A stretch of DNA of 64,000 bases from Apoda limacodes (taxonomy: Eukaryota > Arthropoda > Insecta > Lepidoptera > Limacodidae). The notes below the pieces were generated by a model that was not told the DNA's origin, made no database searches, and was given only the letters and a program-made list of their open reading frames with translations. The stretch is taken from assembly GCA_946406115.1 (NCBI GenBank), contig OX291552.1:1240001-1304000 (forward strand). The letters are read 5' to 3'. A program made the position numbers and the translations under genes. Positions 53,296-63,342 of the stretch are shown piece after piece (position 1 is the first letter of the stretch; each line of letters starts with the position of its first letter).

Positions 53296-54081
53296 TTATT
53301 GAATGAAAGGTAAATTGCGATAAACACACCGCGCTGTTGGCAACATGATCTCATCTAACACTTCCACATAATGTGAACCTCTAGCGCGCCCTGCTATCGA
53401 GATTAATTCACCAGGACCAGTCGCAGTCATCCACCCCCACATATTTAGTGTTATCCGTCCAGATTCCATATTTGGGACAACATTGTGTTCTGCATAACGG
53501 GTTCTATTTCTGCGCCACAAATGAAGCCTCCCGTTTTCAGATGATACGAACGACTTCTCATCGGTGAATAATGTGTGCTCCCAGTCAAAATCTAAATACT
53601 CCCTTGCAAACAACATTCTATTTTGTTTATGGGTATTAGTTAAATATGGTTTTTTAGCTGGCTTTCTGTAATGTAATCCTTCAATATGCAGAGCTCGACG
53701 AACTGTGTGTGAAGATATGTGAAACATGGGTCCAAACACAGCAGTTGGTATGAAACCATTGTTTTCGTATTGTTCCACCATGAATCTTCTTTGAGTCGCA
53801 TCAATGTGTCGCGGGCGTCCACTTCGAGGTCGAGTTGATAAACTCCCCTCCTCTTGATTGCGCGAGACCCAACGCTTTACTAATCGTAATCCACTAAAAA
53901 CCAAATAGCCAGATTAAAATAAACATTTTTCAAACTACTGAAATTACATTTTAATTTTTGTTTTAGAAATTTACTTACAAAAAAGTGTGGTATTAAAAAA
54001 ATATGGTATAACATTAACATCAAATAAAATACTTACGGTAAAACCAGTCTCATTGCAAATTTGAGATATATTGCAATCCAT
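53296..54081 (-). pseudogene. Tc1/mariner-type transposase with a probable intron, 3'-truncated
   Basis: The main minus-strand frame (53,893-53,296) reads GLRLVKRWVSRNQEEGSLST, RPRSGRPRHIDATQR, a second helix-turn-helix (ISSHTVRRALHIEGLHYRKP) and the catalytic start HTLFTDEKSFVSSENGRLHLW (first Asp). It stops at YRNLPFIQ, just before the second catalytic Asp, so the last third is missing. Upstream, 54,081-54,037 encodes MDCNISQICNETGFT followed by GTAAGT, and a TTTTTAG lies before GLRLV. Joined across this 143-bp interval, the two halves form one helix-turn-helix. The phases do not match as drawn (15 full codons against a need for two extra bases), so a small indel or another splice choice must be assumed. 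Inactive. Confidence 0.7.
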
Positions 54082-54085
54082 AGTA

Positions 54086-55555
54086 TGTAATTCTCACGCG
54101 ATCGAATTGATCACGAATTCAAAATAAAGTACGAATTTAAGCTTTTCCGGAACGAAAATGTAGTTTAGCAATTCTGGTAATGTCGAATCCAACATTTCTC
54201 GAACGCAAACCGCTCGAACTCTTCGAGTGGTCGGGACCGTTCGAGACTACATCTCGCATTCGAATCATGACAAATTTAGTTCAAAATAATTGGGTTCTAA
54301 ACATTAATTCTACTCTTAGCCTGAACTACATGTTCTAAAATCTAAAGTGAATGTCTAAAATTTAGGTCAGAGTAATTAAAAGGGCGGAAAAAATTACTTA
54401 TATTACCAAATATGATATTTTTTTACCTTTAGTACTCTCATAATACATTACTTGTCTTTTCTCAATTGATTGATTGGACGATTTTTGCAATTATCAAAGT
54501 CGCCCATGACACTAATATTCTTCTATTTCTATTGATTTCCATCATCACAAACACTAGATTACATCACATACACTGTTTGAGGTCCGGCACCGCCATCTTA
54601 AGCGCTGCGTAGTATTTTGATAATACTAGGTCGTAATTTCATGTGGAAAAATTTAATAAACATAATTACACCGTTGAAAAATAAGAATAACCTAAAATTC
54701 TCAACCAAATAAACAAATAAAACACACAACAAAAACAAACAGAGTTTTTTTTTTTTTATTTATGTCCAAATGTTCCGTTTAAAGATAAAAGTAATTTCTC
54801 GAAATAGAGATTTAGTTTACAAACTTAGTTATAATTATTATTTCCTTTTTAATAATGATGAAACACAAGTAAAATGTTGCTTCAAACATTTTGTAGTCAC
54901 CGAACCATTTTTTAATATATCAAAAGAGGCATATTGGAATAGGCGTTTTAAAAAACGCTCTACAACTGTGCAACGGAACGTACCTCAGAGCGTAACCGGT
55001 TTACAATGGCAACATTCGACCGCTTCGAACGACATTTTGTTCGAAGGTTGTTTCAATTGATAGTGAGAATACATCATTCATACAATCATTGATAGCGAAA
55101 ATGATGTCGACGATCGAAATTTTACAGTCGAGATAGTGCCTTCCAGATAATCTCTAATACGAGATTATCTCGGATGAAGTGAGAATTAGGTCCCTGATAC
55201 GTCTATCCACTAGGCTACGGATACGATAATTTTCTTAGTGAAATTATTATATACAATATTAAATGGAACTAATATTACTCAGGTTCTAAAAGACATATTA
55301 CTTTATTTCTTTAAGTGAAGTGACTACGCCTCGCTGCCATTCTATATTGTTTGGAAACTCTATATGCAGTTCTGCAACTGACCGTACATCATATTTTTTT
55401 TTAGTTTTATCATTCTCTTATTTTAGAAGTTGCAGTGGGGGGGGGATACACATTTTACCACTTTGGAAGTGTCTCTCGCACAAACTATTCAGTTGAGAAA
55501 AAAATTATATTAGATACCTCAACATCATTTGTTTTTCATGTTTTTTTTTCTTTTT
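54086..55555. other. Unassigned stretch, possible 5' part of the Tc1/mariner element
   Basis: Contains TTCGAG/CTCGAA-rich words near 54,185-54,260 and similar ones near 55,020-55,045, but no clear terminal inverted repeat. The frame 54770-55060 (+) has no domain. A palindrome ATAATCTC...GAGATTATC lies at about 55,148-55,170. Confidence 0.3.
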
Positions 55556-55559
55556 TTGT

Positions 55560-55724
55560 GTAAAAATCTTAATGCGGTTCACAGAATACATCTACTTACC
55601 AAGTTTCAACAGTATAGTTCTTATAGTTTCGGAAAAAAGTGGCTTTGACATACGGACGGACGGACAGACAGACATGATAAATACATAAGGGTTCCGTTTT
55701 TTGCCATTTGGCTACGGAACCCTA
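55560..55724 (+). repeat. P-family repeat, 3' part
   Basis: Contains AAGTTTCAACAGTATAGTTC, GACGGACGGACAGACAGACA and the end GGCTACGGAACCCTAATAAAG, almost identical to 21,300-21,448. Confidence 0.75.
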
Positions 55725-55789
55725 ATAAAGTATAATGAATAACACTAATGTCTCTCAATCTGTTTGATATTATAATGTACACTCGACGC

Positions 55790-56032
55790 AAAATAAACAC
55801 CTGTAAACGCATCTGTGTTCCAGGTAGAGTGACTCGTCAAACAGGGCGTCTACAACGTGTGCCACGACGGCTAGCACTGCTGGATAAAAATCCGCGAGTC
55901 ATAGGCCCAGCTTATTATGAGCACGTGCTCGTCGACCTAAAAAAACGAACTGTCGAATCAGATATTTGGTCGCCGCCGGCTAAAAGAGCTTTAACTAACT
56001 CAATCACTGTATTCTGTCAAAGAACACAGTGA
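55790..56032 (+). CDS. Orphan open frame between two inverted P repeats
   Basis: An 80-codon stretch at the end of the 55748-56032 frame (RVTRQTGRLQRVPRRLALL, GPAYYEHVLVDLKKR, SDIWSPPAKRALTNS) with balanced codon use and higher GC than its surroundings. Upstream, CTGTGTTCCAG|GTAGAG could be a 3' splice site, which would make it a terminal exon ending in TGA. I recognise no family. It might be the last exon of a transposon gene, a captured host exon or chance. Confidence 0.3.
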   Translation, partial: KINTCKRICVPGRVTRQTGRLQRVPRRLALLDKNPRVIGPAYYEHVLVDLKKRTVESDIWSPPAKRALTNSITVFCQRTQ

Positions 56033-56414
56033 ACACGTTTGCCAATTTTAGGGTTCCGTACCTCGAAAGGAAAAAACGGAACCCTTATAGGATCACTTTG
56101 TTGTCCGTCCGTCTGTCCGTCTGTCAAGACCCTTTTCCTCAGGAACGCGTGGAGGTATCGAGCTAAAATTTATATAAAATACTCAGGTCTACTGTCCCTT
56201 GGAGCTGAATAAATAAATCAAACTTCTAAGCCAACGCAATAAAAAGATACAGCCGTGTACAACCTACAGGGTACTTCCCGTGAACTCAGTATCTTGAAAT
56301 TTGGTACGAAGCAACGTCTTAGAGCACAGAAAAAGGAATAATTGCGAAAACCGTATTTTTTTAGTAACATCATATAATAAAAATATTTATAATAATATAC
56401 AACAAAATATAATA

Positions 56415-57382
56415 ATTTTCGAGAAAATCATGCTCAATCAACTACTTAGATATTTTAACATCCATCAACTGCTACACAGTCAACAGTTAGGATTTACGAA
56501 AGGTAAGTCCACTACCGACGCGGGTGTTGACCTAGTAAAACATATTTTTGGCGCATGGGAAAGGTCGCACAATGCCATTGGTATTTTCTGCGACTTGTCT
56601 AAGGCATTTGATTGTGTTGAACACAAAACTCTTATTCGAAAGCTGATTCATTATGGTGTTGTAGATACGGAACTTATTTTTTCATATTTAAGTGATAGAA
56701 CTCAGAAAGTTGAAATCAACGGAGTGAAGTCTTCTGGATCACCTGTTGTGATGGGAGTACCCCAGGGTTCTATACTAGGTCCTTTTTTATTCTTAGTGTA
56801 TATTAACGATCTGCCTTTTTATGTAGAAAACCTGTTTGCAAAATTATATTGTTTGCAGATGATACGTCTTTGATATTTAATGTTGATAGAAACAAAGATA
56901 CATATGACGATATAAACCATACACTTTCGCAAGTTCTTAGTTGGTTCACATCAAATATTTTTTTACTGAATGCACAGAAAACAAAATTTTTAAAGTTTTC
57001 TTTACCAAATGTCAAAGACACTCCAACACAATTATTTATAAACGATGAAGCACTCAAACTAGTTGAGTCAACAGTCTTCTTGGGCATCAATTTAGATACT
57101 AAATTGCAATGGCACTCACATATTTCTGTCTTAGCTCGAAAACTTAGCTCCGCCGCTTGTGCAGTCAGAAAAGTTGCTCAATTTACTAATATAGAAACTG
57201 CTCGGTTAGTATACTTTAATTATTTCCCTTCCCTTTTGTCATACGGTATTTTATTGTGGGTAAGGGCGACCGACATAGAAACTATTTTTATACTTCAAAA
57301 AAGAGCAATAAGATCAATGTATAACTTATCACGTCGAGATTCTCTTCGTGACCTCTTTAAAAAAATAAAATACTTACTGTAG
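56415..57382 (+). pseudogene. LINE B reverse transcriptase, frameshifted before FADD
   Basis: Two overlapping frames (ending 56,873 and starting 56,849) together give all RT core motifs; the shift lies between VENLFA and LFADD. Translation therefore ends before the catalytic Asp pair. The second frame runs to 57,382 and is truncated compared with LINE A. Endonuclease missing. Confidence 0.85.
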
Positions 57383-57544
57383 CTTCTCAGTATATCTCAG
57401 CGTGCTTACTGTATGTACATAAAAACCTAAGTTTATTTGTTAATATTAATACTAGAAATAAAAATAAACTTGCGATTCCAAAATGTCGCCTTCAGAAGGT
57501 GCGTGGCCCTTTCATAATTAAGATATAAATATATAAATATAAAT

Positions 57545-57812
57545 ATAAATAAATATTTTTTTTTGGACATTACACACAGCGCCGTCTGGCCCCAAAGTAA
57601 GCAAAGCTTGTGTTATGGATACCAGACAACGGATACAGATACATATATATTACTTTTTTTTTGTAAATACATACATATTATACATAAATACACCCAGACT
57701 CAAGACAAACACAAATGTTTTTTATCACATAAATGTTTGTCCCATGCGGGTATCGAACCCACACCCTCTTGCGCGGCAGTCGGCCACACTACCAACTAGG
57801 CTGCGAGGGCTT
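57545..57812 (-). repeat. tRNA-derived SINE
   Basis: On the minus strand the head is GCCCTCGCAGCCTAGTTGGT (A-box region TAGTTGGTAGTGTGGC) followed by the B box GGTTCGATACC, so it looks like a tRNA-derived RNA polymerase III promoter. The body contains TCCGTTGTCTGGTATCCATA and TTGCTTACTTTGGGGCCAGA, and the tail is an AAATATTTATTTATA-type repeat. Inserted in LINE B. Not a functional tRNA gene: the 3' half runs straight into SINE body. Confidence 0.8.
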
Positions 57813-58070
57813 ACTTATTTTTTATTACCTATTGTATTGGTACATATTGTATTCTCTTTAGCTAATTATCAAAGTATTGTATTACTACTTTAGATGGAAC
57901 TTCTTGGCAGCTCTTTTGGCAGAAATAAACATTGTTAACATTGTATTGACGATTAAAAAGTGTTCTAAGAAACCTACTTGAATAAAGTTTGATTTGAGTA
58001 TGAGTTTGAGTTTGAATAAGTTTGCTCGGAACCCTCGATGCGCGAGCCAGACTCGCACTTGGCCGGTTTT

Positions 58071-58785
58071 TAATATTTGTTTGACATTTTGTTGTATTTG
58101 TATGTTTTTGTTTTGAAATTTTTATTGATTATTGATTTTTATTTATGTTTGTTTTTAATTTTGACATTTTGAAATCTTGGGCTGGATATTGATTCTATTT
58201 ACGAGTATGTGTTTATTTTTAATCGTTGACGTTTTATCCTAGAATATTTCTAAGCCTTTTTATCTTTATTTTTTTATTTTAATTTTTATACTTGACGATC
58301 TTTTTGTGAATTGATTATTTATTATTTTAATGTTATTTTAAATGAGAAATAAATGACCTACATACCTTCCGTTTTTTGTATGTTTATGTGTGTCTTTATG
58401 AATGTATTTGTATTTCCCAACTTACAAAATTTGGTTATGTAATGATGGCGACAACGTTTTATTTTGGCTCTATAACAATCATGTTAACGTGTATATAAAG
58501 TGAAACAGGCGGAAATTATAAAACTATTATTCGTATAATGATCGAATAGACGTTACAACTTAACAAAAATTATAAAATATCAATGACATAACCTTTACAC
58601 GAATGCTTTGGTGTCAAAATCGCAGTTCACCAAACGTGAGTCGTGCACTACAATATTTAAAAAAAAATGTTAAATTCGGAGAAGTTAGTATCTACATTTC
58701 TATTGAGAAATTAATTTCTCGACGATTTATATATTTATTCTTCATAATTTATGAATTGGAAGGGGTCCAATTATCGTTATATAAT
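58071..58785. other. Unassigned AT-rich stretch
   Basis: T-rich with no gene or repeat that I recognise on either strand. Confidence 0.45.
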
Positions 58786-58789
58786 ATTA

Positions 58790-59525
58790 CTAGCTTTTGC
58801 CAGCGGCTTCGCCCGCCCTAAATTTGGTTATCGGCATAGGATTCTTACGGCAACTCCTCAATTATAAAAAAAACTTAGACGTGAAAATATTTTTAAATAA
58901 TACGTACCGCCCTTCCCCCTCATGACTGCCCGCCGGCCTCGCACATCATAAATGCGCGCGCAATACTTCATAATTATTTTGCTGCGACGTTATTTTAAAA
59001 CTGCGATATCTCCTAAGATATATTTATTGAAATCGAATGATGTACAGGGCAATATTGTTTTAAATTAAATGCTTGTGATGAATAACGTATTTATTTGTAT
59101 AAAGATTAATATCATGTTTGTAAAAACACCTTCACAAATAATGCATTATTTTAGAACAAAATATGGTTAGCATAAAAAAGGTTATAGTTAGCCAACCTTA
59201 AAATATAGACATACGCTGTTGCGGATTTTTTTTTAGAACTTTTAAAGGGGAACAATTCTGTCATACATGATTTTTGCCAAACTTTAACCGTTTACGCAGC
59301 GCACGCAGTGTAAGCTCTCAAAAGCATAAAAAACCCCGAATTTGAAACATTTTTCATTAAAGCTCCGCTCCTATTTGTGTTAGCGTGATGATATATAGCC
59401 TATAGCCTTCCTCGATAAATGGGCTATCCAACACTGAAAGATTTCTTTAAATCCAACCAGTAGTTCCTGAGATTAGCGCGTTCAAACAAACAAACTCTTC
59501 AGCTTTATTTAATTCATAATAATTT
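58790..59525 (-). mobile_element. H1 Helitron-like element, ~735 bp
   Basis: Left end CTAGCTTTTGCCAGCGGCTT and GCCCTAAATTTGGTTATCGG; right part TAGCCTATAGCCTTCCTCGA, ATCCAACCAGTAGTTCCTGA and CTCTTCAGCTTTATTTAATT, a mutated 5' end. The middle is unlike the shorter copies, so this is a longer subfamily. Non-coding. Confidence 0.6.
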
Positions 59526-59865
59526 GATTTATTTTAATATTACATTAATGTGAATGTGATGATAACTTTTATATAAATTTTATAACTGTAGGTAATATTT
59601 CACGACTTTTAATACATTTGTTGTCCTCCATTTTCAGGGTACCGTAAAGCGAAAACCCATAGCACAAAAATACGGTAAAACCATTAAGTAATCAAAATGT
59701 TTATAACAACAACTTATAACCTTTTTAAAAAATTAGGTTATTTAATTTTTATTAATCTGAATATCCGTCTTTTAAATATTGTATAAAAAGCGTTAGTTAG
59801 CTAGTTGGACTTAAGTTTTCCGCACTTAGCCTAGGGCTATTGTACGTAGGTAACCGATTAATATT
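59526..59865. other. Unassigned stretch
   Basis: No gene or known repeat recognised. Confidence 0.45.
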
Positions 59866-59867
59866 AT

Positions 59868-60020
59868 TGGATACTCATACCATCCCAGCTCCGGCAGAAA
59901 TCAAGGAGGCATCTGATTTTATTCAGCGCCTCTCTTATGGTTTGTGGATTTTTAAGGAGCTTTGTCCTTTGGTCGTTTACGCTTTTGCAGTGTAGGACCA
60001 CGTGAGAAGGTGGTATAAAA
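59868..60020 (-). pseudogene. LINE C-terminal remnant
   Basis: The minus-strand reading gives SHVVLHCKSVNDQRTKLLKN and REALNKIRCLLDFCRSWDG. The 'HVVLHC...QR' pattern resembles the His/Cys motif near the C-terminus of R1/Jockey-group ORF2 proteins. About 45 residues remain; the rest is missing. Confidence 0.4.
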
Positions 60021-60485
60021 CTCGTGTAAGTATCGTCAAAAGTTCTTATACGAAACGTGTATATAACAATACGTTATGTAGGAAAGAAGTTTATGACCTT
60101 TATATGATAAACATGTCGGAATCTATCTATAGTCTTATAAAAGAAATAATTGTAACCTGTATGATCTTGTAAGAGTCGTTTATCTGTCAAAAAGTCCTAA
60201 CGTGGTCGTAACAATGAACATGAACACGATTATCATATATTTTTCTTTTAAACGACAAAGAGTTGCATAAAAAGGTTTCATAAAGGTCACCGGTGTGACT
60301 GAATAATTTTGAATATGATTATAAAATTTGATCGTGTAAACGTTTTCTGGACTGAATAAAATTACTAAAGTATTCTAATACTTATCGTTTGTATTTAAAA
60401 TACTATAACACAATTCCTTGGAATTTGAGATACCACTAGATAACCTCTATATAACCAAATGTTCTTTAGTCTCTATATTATAGGA

Positions 60486-61035
60486 CTAGCTTCTGCCAGC
60501 GGCTTCGCCCACCCTAAATTTCGTTATTGGCGTAGGTTCTTACTTGTAGAAAAAAAAACAAACAATCAAATCTTTCCTCTTTAATGGCATAATACATTCG
60601 TATCTGTGAAACCATGAAAATACACATACCTACAAAATTTCAACCTAATCGGTCAAGCCGTTTAATAGTTGACATACTAACAGCAGCGCCACCTACCGAG
60701 TCCAATTGTATTTTTAAATCATCCAGAAAACCATCGAAACACCCTTATAAAATTTCAACCCAACCGGTTCAGCCGTTTAGAAGTTACGTGAAAAAGGAAA
60801 TTATTACGTAATTCAGTAATTAGGAATGTACGGAAGGATAATTCTTACTACCCGTTGTCCTATTACCCGTTTTCCCGTAGGAATGAAGCATTTTCCCGCG
60901 GTAAAAAGTAGCCTATGTTCATCAGGGATAATGTCGGCTTCTAATGGTAAAAGAATTTTTCAAATCGGTCCAGCATTTTCGGAACCTATTCAATACAAAC
61001 AATCAAATCTTTCCTCTTTATAATATTAGTATAGA
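60486..61035 (-). mobile_element. H1 Helitron-like element, 550 bp
   Basis: CTAGCTTCTGCCAGCGGCTT at the left, CTTTATAATATTAGTATAGA at the right. The interior has GGTCAAGCCGTTTAATAGTT and AGCAGCGCCACCTACCGAGT, the latter also found in the tandem units at 62.1-62.7 kb. Forms the left end of a series of four. Confidence 0.7.
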
Positions 61036-61063
61036 CAACTTTGCTAGTTGGGCTATATATGTA

Positions 61064-61430
61064 CTAGTTGTTGCCAACGGCTCCGCCCGCGCTGGATTCG
61101 CGTAGGATTACTACGACCACTCCCGAATTATTGTAAGAAAGTTACAATAGCAAGCTCTACCTGTGGCTATAGTTCATAGCATAGTGCACGTGGAATTTGG
61201 TCATTCCTGCGTAAACTTTTATTTGTACGGTATAAAAAGTCTAGCCTACGTCTTTCTCCGTCCCTTCAGTTTTACCTGGTTTTTTTTTTGAGGTAGGCTA
61301 TGTCCTTTCACGCGACTTTAACTATCTTCATGCCAAATTTTATCTTTATCGGTACCGGTTGAGCGTGAAGTGGTAACAGACAGACGCGACAGACAGACAG
61401 AGTTTGAGTTACTTTCGTATTTATAATATT
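61064..61430 (-). mobile_element. H1 Helitron-like element, 367 bp
   Basis: CTAGTTGTTGCCAACGGCTC at the left; GTTACTTTCGTATTTATAATA at the right. Follows the previous copy after 28 bp in the same orientation. Confidence 0.65.
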
Positions 61431-61431
61431 T

Positions 61432-61672
61432 ACTTGCTTTTGCCAGCGGCTCTGCCCGCCCGTAATTTGGTTATCGACGGCGTGGTATTCTTATAGCAGC
61501 TCCTTGATTATACTTAAAAAGTTTGCTAAGCAAGCTATAGCTGCAGCCATGGTTCGTTCGTGGTATTCGGTTATACCCGTAGTTACTCCCGCTGGAACTT
61601 CCAGGATGAAAAATAGCATATGTCCTTCCCGTGACAGACAGACAGAGTTATTTCGCATTTATATGGGTAATA
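61432..61672 (-). mobile_element. H1 Helitron-like element, 241 bp
   Basis: CTTGCTTTTGCCAGCGGCTC (CTAG mutated to CTTG) at the left; GAGTTATTTCGCATTTATAT at the right. Directly follows the previous copy. Confidence 0.6.
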
Positions 61673-62908
61673 TAGCGGACCCGGCAGACGTTGCCCAACC
61701 GCGCAAAAGCAGCGCTAAACATTGACTTACATTACTAGCGTACACATTAAATAAATAATATTTTAAATTTTACATTTATATTTTTAAATTTGGCGATTTA
61801 ATAATGACTTCTAACGAATCTGTGGTTGTGTCATCATTTTTGGATATCTCACTGTTTACTATGTCTAAATTATTTAAGTTTTCATTATCTTCCAAATCTC
61901 ATATAGTTTCCACCATAGATGACGGGAAGCATTTCTTTAAATCCTTTTCATTTTAAGGTAGCCCTTTCGGTGCGTTTTTTACGTTTTATATAATGTGTCG
62001 TTTCCAAGCCACAAATTTCACAATGATTGAAGTTGTGGGATATGATAATAATGGAGTCGCAATCAATGCAGCGAATGTTGAAATCGTTGTCGTACATTTA
62101 ATATTCGGAGAAGATCAGTGACACACCGACTGCAGCGCCACATACCGGTTCCAGTTATTCATTCAAACCTTGCAGGTATCCACTTAAACGTAAACAAAAA
62201 AATATCATTAAAATCTTCCCTGTCGTTTAGGTGAAGATCAGTGATACACCGATTGCAGCGCCATCTATCGGGTCGCAGGGACCCCAATCGAACGTACACA
62301 AAAAAATCATTAAAATCATCTCTACCGTTTAGGAGATCAGGGTCACACCAACTGCAGCGCCACCTACCGAGTCTATTTGTGTATTCAAACCTTGGAGGGA
62401 CCCACTCGCACGTACACAAAAAATATCATTAAAATCTTCATTGCCGTTTAGGAAAAAATCAGTGACGCACCTACTGCAGCGCCACCTTTAGGGTCCATTT
62501 GTGAATTCAAAATTTGCAGGAATCCACTCGAACGTAACAAAAAATATCATTTAAACATCTTCCCTGCCGTTTAGGAGATCAGTAAAACAACCACTGACTG
62601 CAACGCCACCTACCGGGTCCTATTGTATTTTCGAACCATCCAGAAACCCATTGAAATATTTCGACAAAATTTCACCCAAATATTTCAGCCGTTTAAGAAG
62701 AGTTAGGTGACAAACACGCGTACAGAAGAAAAAAGAAAAAAACCCGACTCACACTTGACGTTTTAAAGTAGCCTATGTCCTTTCCCATGACTCAGATTAT
62801 CTCCATGCCAAATTTCATCTTAATCCGTACAGTGTTAAGCGTGAAGAGGTAACAGACAGACAGACGGACAGACCGAGTTACTGTCGCATTTATAATATTA
62901 GTAAGTAT
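61673..62908 (-). mobile_element. Longer Helitron-like element with internal ~118-bp repeats
   Basis: The left end AGCGGACCCGGCAGACGTTG is the inverse of the CGCCGGGTCAGCT-type 3' end of H2; the right end GTTACTGTCGCATTTATAAT is H1-like. It carries five tandem units (62,111-62,690). Frames across the repeats on both strands are by-products. Confidence 0.6.
62111..62690. repeat. ~118-bp tandem repeat, 5 copies, inside Helitron-like element
   Basis: Units start at about 62,111, 62,233, 62,333, 62,453 and 62,571. Each has AGATCAGTGACACACCGACTG-like sequence, CTGCAGCGCCACCTACCG-like sequence, a 'CAAACCTTGCAG' section and AAAATATCATTAAAATCTTC, closing with GCCGTTTAGGA. Spacing 100-122 bp. Confidence 0.8.
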
Positions 62909-63019
62909 GGAAGTATTTGCTTAGTTTTGGATTATGAAGGATGCAATTATGATGTGTTTATAAAATATTAGTTGTTATTTTACTTGTTTATCAAGGTCAT
63001 CATCAACACTGATCATCCT

Positions 63020-63120
63020 CTGGGGTCTTTCATTAATTATGTGAGGCGTTTAGGGGGGATGGGGTCGAGCAGAATCTCACCCAATCTCACGTGGGAGAGG
63101 GGGGGATTTTGCCAAATATC
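63020..63120. mobile_element. Truncated relative of the Harbinger-like MITE
   Basis: TCATTAATTATGTGAGGCGT and GGGGTCGAGCAGAATCTCAC match, inverted, the right part of the MITE at 48,740-49,175 (ACTCGACCCCCTCC, CATCTCACGTAATTTATG). One end only. Confidence 0.5.
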
Positions 63121-63285
63121 GCGTAATTTTATTTTTTGCAAAATCTGTGTTTGGCAAATTCCGTCATTTCGATTTTTATCGCTTTTCCTTACGCCTACCA
63201 TAGCTATAGTTATCTTTATAACTCACTGAAGGACTCTGAGTTTATTAAGCAAGTCTTAGGTAACCCAAGGAAATGATCAGTGCAA
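63121..63285. other. Unassigned stretch
   Basis: Nothing recognised. Confidence 0.4.
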
Positions 63286-63291
63286 TGTAGT

Positions 63292-63342
63292 GTAGTGGAG
63301 TGGAGTAGAGTGGAGTGGAGTGGAGTGGAGTGGAGTGGAGTG
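63292..63342. repeat. (GGAGT)n microsatellite
   Basis: About ten GGAGT/GTGGA units with one AGAGT variant. Confidence 0.95.

Larger units (their letters stand above)
56410..58018 (+). mobile_element. LINE B copy, 5'-truncated, with 3' tail
   Basis: The plus-strand RT runs from FEKIMLNQLLRYFNIHQL through LGFTKGKSTTDAGVDLVKH, FCDLSKAFDCVEHKTLIRKL and GVPQGSILGPFLFLVYINDL, then a one-base frameshift near 56,845, then LFADDTSLIFNVDRN, FLGINLDTKLQWHSH and YGILLWVRATDIETIFI. The C-terminal part is shortened after 57,360. The 3' end AACCTACTTGAATAAAGTTT with a GAGTTT-type tail is at 57,965-58,018. A SINE interrupts it (57,545-57,812). Non-functional. Confidence 0.85.
56048..58070 (-). repeat. P-family repeat, minus strand, split by LINE B
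   Basis: The left piece (56,048-about 56,400) starts AGGGTTCCGTACCTCGAAAG and has TTGTCCGTCCGTCTGTCCGT. The right piece (about 58,020-58,070) is GGAACCCTCGATGCGCGAGC and CAGACTCGCACTTGGCCGG, the inverted 5' end of the family. LINE B lies between. Confidence 0.6.

Noticed and set aside
57740..57812. A tRNA gene on the minus strand
   Set aside because: A and B boxes are present, but the sequence continues into a SINE body and AT-rich tail and sits inside LINE B, so it is a tRNA-derived SINE.
62159..62432. Two repeat proteins on opposite strands
   Set aside because: Both come from the 118-bp tandem array within a Helitron-like element.
63292..63342. Telomere-like repeat
   Set aside because: The unit is GGAGT, not the insect telomere repeat TTAGG.
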